A stretch of DNA of 64,000 nt from Mesorhizobium tamadayense (lineage in GTDB: Bacteria > Pseudomonadota > Alphaproteobacteria > Rhizobiales > Rhizobiaceae): contig NZ_RQXT01000001.1 in the NCBI RefSeq assembly GCF_003863365.1, positions 124,001 to 188,000 of the forward strand. The letters are read 5' to 3'. The notes beneath the pieces were generated by a model. That model was not told where the DNA came from. It saw only the letters and a list, made by a program, of their open reading frames with translations, and did not search any database. The position numbers and the translations under genes are program-made. This document shows, piece by piece, positions 50,099 through 62,118 of the stretch (positions within the stretch are counted from its first letter, which is position 1; each line of letters starts with the position of its first letter).

Positions 50099-50872
50099 TT
50101 GGATATCAGTATCGATTTCATGCGGCGCATCGCGCGTGCCGCCGCCGCCGAGACCTTGCCTCGCTTCCGCAGCCAGGGCGCGGTCGCCAACAAGCAGGCG
50201 GAAAGCTTCGATCCGGTAACGGAGGCCGACCGCGAGGCCGAGCGCGCAATCCGGGCGCTCATATCAGCGGAATACCCCGATCACGGCATCCTCGGCGAGG
50301 AGCACGGCAGCGAGAACATCTCTAGCCGGCATGTCTGGGTCATTGACCCGATCGACGGGACGCGCGCCTTCATTTCGGGCCTACCGGTCTGGGGAACGCT
50401 GGTCGGGCTGACGGTCGACGGCGATGCCGTCGCCGGCCTGATGTCGCAGCCTTTCACCGGCGAGCTGTTCTATGCCAACGCCTCCGGCTCGCACTACGAA
50501 GGCCCTGGCGGCCCGCGCAAGCTCGCAACCCGCAAGACGACGGATCTTTCGCAGGCGACGTTGTTCACCACCACGCCGGCGCTGTTCAAGGGCGAGGCGC
50601 GCAAGCGCTACGACGACTTCGAGAAGCAGGTGCAGCTCGCCCGCTACGGCACGGACTGCTATGCCTTCGCCATGGTGGCGGCGGGAAGCGTCGACGTCGT
50701 CGCCGATCCGGGGTTGAAACCCTATGACATCGTGGCGCTGATCCCAATCATCGAGAAGGCGGGCGGCGTCGTCACCACCTTCGAGGGCGGGCCGGCCGAA
50801 AACGGCGGCGACATACTGGCGGCGGCGACACCGGAATTGCACGCCGCGGCAATGGCGGCGCTGCGCGGGTGA
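50099..50872 (+). CDS. hisN: Inositol-monophosphatase family protein, probable histidinol-phosphatase
   Basis: The product is 257 residues. Metal-binding motifs are EADREAERAI near 43, ILGEEHG near 66, WVIDPIDGTRAFISG near 81-95 and LKPYDIVALIPIIEKAGG near 206. The AFISGLPVWGTLVGL stretch favours the HisN group (last step of histidine biosynthesis before the dehydrogenase). TTG 50099 is chosen because GGGGAG lies six bases upstream; an in-frame ATG at 50072 lacks a well-placed site. HisN versus general phosphatase is not settled by sequence alone. Confidence 0.8.
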   Translation: MDISIDFMRRIARAAAAETLPRFRSQGAVANKQAESFDPVTEADREAERAIRALISAEYPDHGILGEEHGSENISSRHVWVIDPIDGTRAFISGLPVWGTLVGLTVDGDAVAGLMSQPFTGELFYANASGSHYEGPGGPRKLATRKTTDLSQATLFTTTPALFKGEARKRYDDFEKQVQLARYGTDCYAFAMVAAGSVDVVADPGLKPYDIVALIPIIEKAGGVVTTFEGGPAENGGDILAAATPELHAAAMAALRG

Positions 50873-50918
50873 GCATCCGATGCGCGAGCAATCCGGACGG
50901 AAACCCGCGGCGTAGCTC

Positions 50919-51335
50919 TTAGCTGTCGGCGGGCCGAGCGCCGGTGAGACGCAGGCCCCACAAAATGAGCACGAAAGAGACCAGGCCGGGCGGCGCGGAC
51001 GAGTACCCTACGGCTTTAATCGCGGCTTCCTGAAAGGCGCTTCCGTGGAAGGCTCCGGCCGCCAGCGGCATTGTCTCGTTGCCGGCCCCCCAGACGCTGG
51101 CCATCACGTAGGCGGCCAGAATGGCCAAAGCCGAATAGATCAGCAGCCAGAAGGCCAACCGCGACATCACGACGCCGAGATTGAGCCTCGACCATGTGAG
51201 ACCCAGCGCCAGCAGGAGAACGCCCTGCAGGCCGCTCAGTGTATGCGCGGACAGTCCGAGCCGCGGTGCGGCCAGGCACGGTATTGCAAACCCTTCGAAT
51301 GACGAAAACAGCAGCAGGGCGATGCCGATCTGCAA
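50919..51335 (-). CDS. Hydroxylaminobenzene mutase-like membrane protein, start broken by amber codon
   Basis: The visible frame gives 138 residues from TTG 51335, with four hydrophobic segments. LLQIGIALLLFSSFEGFAIP, RLGLSAHTLSGLQGVLL and the VWGAGNETMPLAA stretch resemble HabA/HabB hydroxylaminobenzene mutases. The family N-terminus (R-x-G-H-x-L-L-Q) lies upstream of this TTG in the same frame. The best start, ATG 51377 with GGAGAAGCGGAG before it, is in frame but reads M-N-A-amber (TAG 51368-51366) before N-T-L-S-R-Q-G-H. Either the gene carries a nonsense mutation or translation restarts at TTG or CTG downstream. No neighbouring gene points to a role. Confidence 0.6.
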   Translation of the reverse strand: MQIGIALLLFSSFEGFAIPCLAAPRLGLSAHTLSGLQGVLLLALGLTWSRLNLGVVMSRLAFWLLIYSALAILAAYVMASVWGAGNETMPLAAGAFHGSAFQEAAIKAVGYSSAPPGLVSFVLILWGLRLTGARPADS

Positions 51336-51482
51336 AAGGCGGTGCCCCTGACGTGACAGCGTGTTCTATGCGTTCATCTCCGCTTCTCCCGATCCCGTCG
51401 AGCGGCGTCTGACAGCAACTAGCGCGCGACACCGAAACGGGAATAAGGCGTCAAACTGCGCTGGGGTCTGCAGGCGGAGTCG

Positions 51483-52439
51483 TCAAACAGTGTCGCCGGT
51501 CCCGGGAATGAAGGCGTCGAAGGCCGCCAGGAACTGCTCGCGGTAGAGGTCCTTCTCCTGCAGGATCTCGTGATGGGCGCCGTCGATCATCAACAGCGAG
51601 CCGACGCGCAACCGCCTAGCGTAGGATTCGACCGCCTTGGTCGAGACGACCTGGTCGGCGCCGGCGGCGACGATCAGCATCGGCACCTGGATCCTGGTCA
51701 TGAAATCGGGATCGCTGACCGCCTCGGAGGCCTCGGCGGCGGCCTTCAGCCAGCGGATGGTCGGGCCGCCGAGCGCCAGCTGTGGCCAGGCCTTGTAGAT
51801 GTCGGTGTTGCGGCGATAGCGCTCGGGATCGGACGTCACCTTGTTGGTCTCAAAGGGCGCCGGCAATTTCGGCCGCGGGCCCCAGGCGGAGTAGAGGCGG
51901 CCGAGGCCCAGCGCGCAGAACACCGCGCAGACGCGACGGATCGTGGTGATCGAAACCGGCAGATCGGGCACGGCCAGGAAGGGCGCGATCAGCACCATGC
52001 GCCGCACCCGGTTGACCATCGAGGGCGAGGCAAGCAGCGCGATCACCGCCCCGGTCGAATGAGCGAGGATGTAATAGGGGCCGCGGCAGTCCGGCAGCAC
52101 GATCTCCTCGAAGAACTGCTCGAGATCGCGGGTGTAGTCGCGGAAGCTGCGGACATAGCCCCGCTGCCGGTCGCGGATCAGGCGGCTGGAACCGCCCTGG
52201 CCGCGCCAGTCGAGGATGGCGACGCCGAAGCCGCGCTCGGCGAGGTCGCGGATGGTCTCGAAATATTTCTCGATGCACTCGTTGCGGCCGGTAAGCAGCA
52301 CCACTGTGCCCTGCAGCGGGCGGGCGACCGCGGCGAAGACGCCATAGCGGATCTTCTTGCCGTCGCGGGTGGTGAAAAAGCCGCCGGCGGCATGCTCAGG
52401 CTGCGGATTGCCCCCGGTGTGGTGGAAAAGGTCCGTCAT
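51483..52439 (-). CDS. Alpha/beta hydrolase, lysophospholipase-like
   Basis: The product is 318 residues. The lid-less PldB-type alpha/beta-hydrolase pattern is clear: DWRGQGGSS near residue 82, nucleophile Ser in ILAHSTGA near 125, Asp in VAAGADQVV near 262, and His in DGAHHEIL near 287. No signal peptide is present. The start MTDLFHH (ATG 52439) was chosen; the frame stays open upstream, but that part is not family-like. Likely substrates are lysophospholipids or monoacylglycerols; the exact one is unknown. Confidence 0.85.
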   Translation of the reverse strand: MTDLFHHTGGNPQPEHAAGGFFTTRDGKKIRYGVFAAVARPLQGTVVLLTGRNECIEKYFETIRDLAERGFGVAILDWRGQGGSSRLIRDRQRGYVRSFRDYTRDLEQFFEEIVLPDCRGPYYILAHSTGAVIALLASPSMVNRVRRMVLIAPFLAVPDLPVSITTIRRVCAVFCALGLGRLYSAWGPRPKLPAPFETNKVTSDPERYRRNTDIYKAWPQLALGGPTIRWLKAAAEASEAVSDPDFMTRIQVPMLIVAAGADQVVSTKAVESYARRLRVGSLLMIDGAHHEILQEKDLYREQFLAAFDAFIPGTGDTV

Positions 52440-52771
52440 TCGGCGCTTCGTCGATTGTTCTTTGCCCGAACGGGCCAGGCGTCGCCATGGTGATAGACGG
52501 CCATGGGCCAAAAGCAAAGGCGTTCCGGGATTTGCGCTTTTTTCTGAAACAGGGAAGGCCGGAAGCGCTGCGGCACGCTTCCGGCCTCTGTCGATCCGGG
52601 AGGAAGGGACGTTGCACCCGGTTCGGCCTCGTCGCGGCGCCCCGATCGAGGCGCCGCATGTCTGTATTCTTGGCCGCAGCTTAGCGAGGCCAGGCTGAAC
52701 GGATGCCGACGCGTCGGTTCATCTGGCGTTCATCGAGAGGAAGACCGAAGGGAACTTGATCGCGCGGAGTT
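52440..52771. other. Intergenic stretch with two strong hairpins
   Basis: No gene is seen in these 332 bases. GGCCGGAAGCG (52557-52567) pairs perfectly with CGCTTCCGGCC (52576-52586), and GCGGCGCC (52634-52641) pairs with GGCGCCGC (52650-52657). The pair could belong to a small RNA or a repeat; no flanking promoter is convincing. Confidence 0.45.
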
Positions 52772-52800
52772 CTTGAAATGGGCTTTTGCGCTTCCCAAAT
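52772..52800 (+). promoter_or_regulatory. Probable RpoH (sigma-32) promoter of hsp20
   Basis: CTTGAAA (52772-52778) matches the heat-shock -35 consensus exactly, and CCCAAAT (52794-52800) is a fair -10, 15 bases apart. Transcription would start near 52807, giving a leader of about 100 nt that contains the thermometer element. Confidence 0.6.
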
Positions 52801-52804
52801 GGAG

Positions 52805-52909
52805 GTTGCGGCCGCCGATTGTCGGGGCCGCTGGCCTATCCGGGACGCCTTTCGAGGGTCTCGCACTCGGGTCAAACGCAAACCATGTTGCTCAACAGGA
52901 GAACACATC
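52805..52909 (+). ncRNA. ROSE-like RNA thermometer in the hsp20 leader
   Basis: The 3' end of the leader has TTGCT (52888-52892), a CAAC loop and the ribosome site AGGAG (52897-52901), eight bases before ATG. Pairing U-U-G-C-U with A-G-G-A-G includes one G-G mismatch, the hallmark of ROSE elements that control rhizobial small heat-shock genes. The preceding GC-rich part can form further stems. Heat would melt the last hairpin and free the site. Confidence 0.65.
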
Positions 52910-53377
52910 ATGCGTCACGTTGATTTTTCCCCGCTTTATCGTTCGACCGTCGGCTTCGACCGGTTGTTCACTATGCTCGACTCGCTCGGCCAGCCTGAGA
53001 GCGCACAGACCTATCCGCCCTACAACATCGAGCGCACCGGCGAGAACGCCTACCGTATCTCGATGGCGGTTGCCGGCTTCTCGGAAGACGAGATCTCGAT
53101 CGAGGCGCACCGCAATCTGCTGACCGTCAAGGGTGAGCGCAAGGAAGAGAACAACGGTGACGGTACCGAGCTGCTTTATCGCGGCATTGCTTCGAGGGCC
53201 TTCGAGCGCCGCTTCCAGCTCGCCGACCACGTCGAGGTCGAGGGCGCCACGCTGAAGAACGGCCTGCTCTTCATCGACCTCACGCGCAACATCCCCGAGG
53301 AGTTCAAGCCGCGCAAGATCGCTATCACCTCGTCTTCGGACAAGGCCAAGCAGATCGAGGCCAAGGCTGCCGCGTAA
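52910..53377 (+). CDS. Small heat-shock protein, Hsp20 family
   Basis: The product is 155 residues. The alpha-crystallin domain spans about 33-128: YNIERTGENAYRISMAVAGF, LTVKGERKE, IASRAFERRFQLADHVEV and the core GLLFIDLTR. The N-terminus MRHVDFSPLYRSTVGFDRLF is the IbpA/HspA class A type of rhizobia. It is a cytoplasmic ATP-independent holdase for unfolding proteins. Regulation by an RpoH promoter and a ROSE leader is indicated by sequence, and a strong terminator follows. It is a single-gene unit. Confidence 0.93.
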   Translation: MRHVDFSPLYRSTVGFDRLFTMLDSLGQPESAQTYPPYNIERTGENAYRISMAVAGFSEDEISIEAHRNLLTVKGERKEENNGDGTELLYRGIASRAFERRFQLADHVEVEGATLKNGLLFIDLTRNIPEEFKPRKIAITSSSDKAKQIEAKAAA

Positions 53378-53420
53378 TCCGCGAGCATCTCAGCAAGTTA
53401 CGTCTCCCTCCCGAGACGGA

Positions 53421-53448
53421 AAGCGGCGCCGAAAGGCGCCGCTTTTTT
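53421..53448 (+). terminator. Rho-independent terminator of hsp20
   Basis: AAGCGGCGCC (53421-53430), loop GAAA, GGCGCCGCTT (53435-53444) and a run of six T (53443-53448) form a textbook intrinsic terminator 43 bases after the stop codon. Confidence 0.92.
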
Positions 53449-53505
53449 GTCTGCGGTGCAGCATTTCATAGAATCGCTGAATCGCTCCAAGTACTTGTTT
53501 TTGAC

Positions 53506-53547
53506 GCAATTCCGGACGGAAAACCGCTGCGCATTTCCTGGAATTGC
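53506..53547. repeat. Palindromic repeat, hairpin B
   Basis: GCAATTCC (53506-53513) and GGAATTGC (53540-53547) flank GGACGGAAAACCGCTGCGCA, nearly identical to the 498-541 copy. The linker ACTTGTTTTTGAC precedes it, but hairpin A on the left is decayed. It lies between hsp20 and the convergent threonine aldolase gene. Confidence 0.78.
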
Positions 53548-53552
53548 TCCAG

Positions 53553-54605
53553 CTATCCGGCAAGCAACGCGCCAAGGCGGTCAACCTCTTCCGTAGTGGT
53601 GGCGAAGCTGGCGACGAAGCGGTAGATCGCTTCATTGTCGCCGAGATGGCCGTCAAAACCCTGCGGCAGGCCCCACTCATGGAATTTGGCCCCGGCGGCC
53701 TGCAGCTTTTCGGCAACCGCGCCGTCGAGGATGGCGAACACTTCGTTGGCCTGGGGCAGCCAGGCGAGCTTGCCCGCCGGCGCGTCCTCGATGGTCTCGG
53801 CCAGACGAGCGGCCATCGCATTGGCATGCCGCGCCATCCTCAGCCACAAATCATCGGTGAAATAGGCTTCGAACTGGGCCGAGATGAAGCGCGCCTTGGA
53901 GAAGGTCTGGCCGGCGCGCTGACGAAGGAGGCGCAGATCCCGGCCGACATCCGGATTGAGGATCACGACCGCGTCGGTCATCCAGCAGCCGTTCTTGGTG
54001 CCGCCGAAGGAGACCAGGTCGACGCCGCTCTTCCAGGTCATTTCGGCGGGGGTGACGCCGGTCGCCGCAATCGCGTTGGCAAAGCGCGCGCCGTCCATAT
54101 GCAGCGGCAGCTTGTGCCTGCGGCTGACCTCGGCGATCGCCTCGACGTCGTCGACGGTGTAGACCGTGCCGACCTCGGTCGCCTGGGTGATCGTCACGGC
54201 CATCGGCTGGCCGGCGGGGGCAAGATCCTGCGAATAGCGTTTGATGGCCTTGTCCAGAGCCTGCGGGTTGATGCGCCCCAGGGGACCCGGAACCGGCGCC
54301 ATGCGCGCGCCGCCGGTATAGAAGCCCATCGCGCCGAATTCATCGACATTCATATGCGCTTCGGAATGGCAAAGGGCGATGCCGCCGATACGGTTCAACG
54401 CCGCCATCGAGAGCGCGTTGGCTGCCGTGCCGGTGGCGACGAAGAACACCTGAACTTCGCGTTCGAAGATTTCGCTGAAGCGGCGGTAGACGGCCCGGTC
54501 TAGGTCGCCGTCGCCATAGGCGGTCGCGATGCCGGCCGCGTGCCGGGAGAGATTGGCCGAGATATCGGGATGGGCGCCCGCCCAATTGTCGGATGCAAAG
54601 AACAT
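53553..54605 (-). CDS. Low-specificity L-threonine aldolase family protein
   Basis: The product is 350 residues, a PLP-dependent fold-type I enzyme. The PLP Lys204 lies in SFGGTKNGCW and DGARFANA is at 171-178. It cleaves L-threonine or allo-threonine to glycine and acetaldehyde in the cytoplasm. The start MFFASDNWAG (ATG 54605) matches the family N-terminus; its ribosome site is weak. It stands alone and diverges from gltB across a 492-bp region. Confidence 0.88.
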   Translation of the reverse strand: MFFASDNWAGAHPDISANLSRHAAGIATAYGDGDLDRAVYRRFSEIFEREVQVFFVATGTAANALSMAALNRIGGIALCHSEAHMNVDEFGAMGFYTGGARMAPVPGPLGRINPQALDKAIKRYSQDLAPAGQPMAVTITQATEVGTVYTVDDVEAIAEVSRRHKLPLHMDGARFANAIAATGVTPAEMTWKSGVDLVSFGGTKNGCWMTDAVVILNPDVGRDLRLLRQRAGQTFSKARFISAQFEAYFTDDLWLRMARHANAMAARLAETIEDAPAGKLAWLPQANEVFAILDGAVAEKLQAAGAKFHEWGLPQGFDGHLGDNEAIYRFVASFATTTEEVDRLGALLAG

Positions 54606-55097
54606 CGAGAGGTCCGTATCGTGATTGGCAAAAGCGGCGCGACTTGACTGCTTTGGCGCTCGAAGCGCAAGGGCCAATCCTCCGCAAAGCGGTGAAGCCA
54701 GTCGGCGGCCGCAATGAGGTGCGACCAAAGCTTACGTTTCTCGATCCGGTCACGAAATTTTGTGTCGCGACGGGCCCAAGATTTTTGTGAATCGGTCTTG
54801 TGTAGGCTCCTGAATTCTGCCATAAAAAATTTAGGACAGTAGTGCTGTCTTATTTTGTCGCGCAAAACAGGCTGGACTGGCGTATCATCGCTGCCATTCC
54901 GGCCATTGTCGCGAGCGGCGGGTAGACGGCTCCGCTCTGGTCTGTACGATACCGGCAGCGAACCGGGCGTATGGCCGAATGGTTCGGCAAGAATTCGCGA
55001 GACGTGCACAAGGATGAAGGGGAAGCGTTGTGCTTCCCAAGGCAAACCAGCGCCCCAAGCCAAAGCAGCGACAGGGTGCGGAACGGAGGACGGGACG
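54606..55097. other. Divergent promoter region of threonine aldolase and gltB
   Basis: These 492 bases hold no convincing gene, although an open frame continues upstream of gltB. The AT-rich centre (near 54815-54860) is the likely control region and contains the palindrome at 54832-54852. The gltB leader is then up to about 245 nt. Confidence 0.5.
54832..54852. promoter_or_regulatory. Imperfect 21-bp palindrome upstream of gltB
   Basis: TAGGACAGTAGTGCTGTCTTA is symmetric at 16 of 21 positions (TA-n-GACAG...CTGTC-n-TA) within AT-rich DNA and is followed by TTTT. It may be an operator or a short terminator-like hairpin. I do not recognise the binding protein. Confidence 0.4.
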
Positions 55098-59831
<4,734 letters not shown>

Positions 59832-59842
59832 GCTTCTGACAT

Positions 59843-59866
59843 GGCCGGGGAGACAATGCCCCGGCC
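59843..59866 (+). other. Hairpin between gltB and gltD
   Basis: GGCCGGGG (59843-59850) pairs with CCCCGGCC (59859-59866) around eight bases, 11 bases after the gltB stop. Without a T-run it probably tunes, rather than stops, read-through into gltD. Confidence 0.55.
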
Positions 59867-59986
59867 GGCATCCTCACCAACAATCCTGACCTCGGAACCA
59901 AGGTTGCCATGGTGGCCTTATGAGGTTAACGGGTGCGCCGACAAGCTAGGCTTTCGAGCGCGCCTTCGGACAGCAGGGACTGGACT

Positions 59987-61441
59987 ATGGGCAAGGTAAC
60001 AGGCTTTCTCGAGATCGACCGGCAGGTGCACAAGTACCAGCCTGCCTCGGATCGCATCCGGCATTTCCGCGAATTCACGCTGCCGATGTCGGACAAGGAG
60101 GTCGAGAAGCAGGCGGCGCGCTGCATGGATTGCGGCATCCCGTACTGCCACGGGCCGACCGGCTGCCCGATCCACAACCAGATCCCGGACTGGAACGACC
60201 TCGTCTACAATGGCGACTGGGACAATGCGATCCGCAACCTGCACTCGACCAACAATTTCCCGGAGTTCACCGGCCGCATCTGCCCGGCGCCCTGCGAGGA
60301 AGCCTGCACGCTGAACCTGGAGGACATTCCGGTCGCCATCAAGACGATCGAGCAGGCGATCGCCGACAAGGCCTACGAGACAGGCCATATCCGGCCCTAT
60401 CCGCCGGAGAAGAAGACGGGCAAGCGTGTCGCCGTCATCGGCTCCGGGCCGGCCGGGATGGCCGCCGCCCAGCAGCTCGGCCGCGCCGGCCATGACGTGC
60501 ATGTCTATGAGCGCGAAAGCCGTCCGGGCGGGCTGATGCGCTACGGCATTCCGGATTTCAAGATCGAGAAGCATTACATCGACCGCCGCATCGAGCAGAT
60601 GCAGGGCGAGGGCGTGACCTTCCATTGCGGCGTCAATGTCGGCGTCGACAAGCCGGTTGCCGAGCTCCTCGCCGAGCACGACGCCGTGCTCTATTGCGGC
60701 GGCTCGGAAACGCCGCGCCCCGCCAACATTCCGGGCGACGATCTCAGCGGCGTTTACGATGCAATGCCCTATCTGGTGCAGCAGAACCGCCGTATCGGCG
60801 GCGAACCGATCCAGTCAGTAGCCTGGCCGTCGCACCCGATCATCGCCGGCGGCCAGCATGTCGTCGTGGTCGGCGGCGGCGACACCGCGTCCGACTGCAT
60901 CGGCACCGCCTTCCGGCAAGGCGCGGTGCGCGTGACACAGCTCGACATCCGCCCCCAGCCGCCGGAGAAGGAAGACAAGCTCTCGGTCTGGCCGTATTGG
61001 GCGACGAAGATGCGCACGTCTTCCTCGCAGGCCGAAGGCGCGGAACGCGAGTTCCAGGTGGCGACGCTTGAGTTCATCGGCGAGGACGGCCAACTGACCG
61101 GCGTCCGCTGCTGCGAGGTCGACGAGAAGCGCAAGCCGATCGCCGGCAGCGAATTCGTCATCCGCGCCGATCTCGCCTTCATAGCCATCGGCTTTGCCGG
61201 TCCGGCGAGCGACAGCGTGATGAAGGAGCTCGACGGCGAGATAGAGGTGGTCACCGACAGCCGCCGCTCGAAGAACGTCGAGGCCAACGACCTTGATTAC
61301 AGGACCAGCGTCGACAGGCTCTACGCAGCGGGCGACGTGCGTCGCGGCCAGTCGCTGGTGGTGTGGGCGATCCGCGAAGGCCGCCAGGCGGCGCGCTCGA
61401 TCGACGAGGCGCTGATGGGCTCGACGGTGCTGCCGCGTTGA
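59987..61441 (+). CDS. gltD: Glutamate synthase (NADPH) small subunit
   Basis: The product is 484 residues. ATG 59987 has AGGGA upstream. Cysteine clusters C46, C49, C54, C60 and C99, C103, C107 bind 4Fe-4S centres. The FAD motif GSGPAG is at 152-157, and an NADPH motif ([13 protein letters not shown]) lies near 286. It passes electrons from NADPH to GltB. The length and the [18 protein letters not shown] end are typical. Confidence 0.96.
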   Translation: MGKVTGFLEIDRQVHKYQPASDRIRHFREFTLPMSDKEVEKQAARCMDCGIPYCHGPTGCPIHNQIPDWNDLVYNGDWDNAIRNLHSTNNFPEFTGRICPAPCEEACTLNLEDIPVAIKTIEQAIADKAYETGHIRPYPPEKKTGKRVAVIGSGPAGMAAAQQLGRAGHDVHVYERESRPGGLMRYGIPDFKIEKHYIDRRIEQMQGEGVTFHCGVNVGVDKPVAELLAEHDAVLYCGGSETPRPANIPGDDLSGVYDAMPYLVQQNRRIGGEPIQSVAWPSHPIIAGGQHVVVVGGGDTASDCIGTAFRQGAVRVTQLDIRPQPPEKEDKLSVWPYWATKMRTSSSQAEGAEREFQVATLEFIGEDGQLTGVRCCEVDEKRKPIAGSEFVIRADLAFIAIGFAGPASDSVMKELDGEIEVVTDSRRSKNVEANDLDYRTSVDRLYAAGDVRRGQSLVVWAIREGRQAARSIDEALMGSTVLPR

Positions 61442-61455
61442 GACGGTCGCCCCTA

Positions 61456-61500
61456 TCATTTGCGTTCGCGCTCCCAGGCTCGGTCATCCCGAGCAAATGA
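61456..61500 (+). terminator. Hairpins after gltD
   Basis: An outer stem TCATTTG (61456-61462) with CAAATGA (61494-61500) competes with an inner stem GCTCGG/CCGAGC (61478-61483, 61489-61494). It follows the gltD stop by 14 bases and has no T-run. Confidence 0.45.
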
Positions 61501-61546
61501 CGTCGTCGCGCACACGATGTCCGAGTGAAGCACCTGAGCGGCTGTC

Positions 61547-61912
61547 TCACGGCGGCCCCAAGGCCTTGAGCGCCGCCGGGACCGGATAGCGGCTGCCGTC
61601 ATAGCGCAGCCGGTAGGTTCGCTTCACGGACTTGCCGGGATGGGATTGGCACTCGCCCTTCTTGTCGAGGGAAGGCTTGTCGGTATCCGTCCGCTCGACG
61701 GCGGTAATGTCGTGATAGCCGTGGTGGCTCGCCTGGCTCATCGCCAGGCTGACCTGGCTGGAATGAAAGGATCCAGCGCAATTGGTATCGCCTTCGCCGC
61801 CATTGCCGGCCACGGCGAGGCCGTCGAGCACCAGTTGCAGGGCATCGCCGGCGAGGGCATAGAGCCGCAAGTCGGTTTCGGCGAAGGGATTAGGCTGCGA
61901 ATGGTTCGCCAT
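61547..61912 (-). CDS. Hypothetical protein, probably 5'-truncated
   Basis: The frame from ATG 61912 gives 121 residues of no family I know; two Cys and many His are scattered (QASHHGYHDITAVE, GECQSHPGK). Codon use stays gene-like upstream of this ATG, through SRDGARLVRKVEFDTGHYGL, up to an in-frame TGA near 62047. No ATG, GTG or TTG start exists in that stretch, and ATG 61912 has no ribosome site. A palindromic repeat lies just beyond the TGA. The gene may have lost its 5' end, or use ATA or CTG. Confidence 0.45.
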   Translation of the reverse strand: MANHSQPNPFAETDLRLYALAGDALQLVLDGLAVAGNGGEGDTNCAGSFHSSQVSLAMSQASHHGYHDITAVERTDTDKPSLDKKGECQSHPGKSVKRTYRLRYDGSRYPVPAALKALGPP

Positions 61913-62077
61913 TTCGATGCGCAGGCCGAAGGCGGTGACATCGGGCGCCAGCCCATAATGGCCGGTATCGAATTCGACCTTGCGGACCAGCCTTGCGCCA
62001 TCGCGCGAAGCGGTTGTAGCAGGTGGTGCGGGGCCGTTTATCGTTCACGACCTGACATTCAGAGTTCTTTGGTTTAC

Positions 62078-62117
62078 GCAATTCCGCACGGGTTCGCCGC
62101 ACACTCTTTTGAATTGC
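62078..62117. repeat. Palindromic repeat, hairpin B
   Basis: GCAATTC (62078-62084) pairs with GAATTGC (62111-62117) around a GC-rich core with the family's CGCCGCACACTCTTTT. The linker TTCTTTGGTTTAC precedes it. It abuts the stop of the SGNH-protein gene at 62119. Confidence 0.7.
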
Positions 62118-62118
62118 C

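Noticed and set aside
54855..55097. An N-terminal extension of gltB
   Set aside because: The propeptide before the catalytic Cys would become about 130 residues, far above the family norm, and GGAGG precedes ATG 55098.
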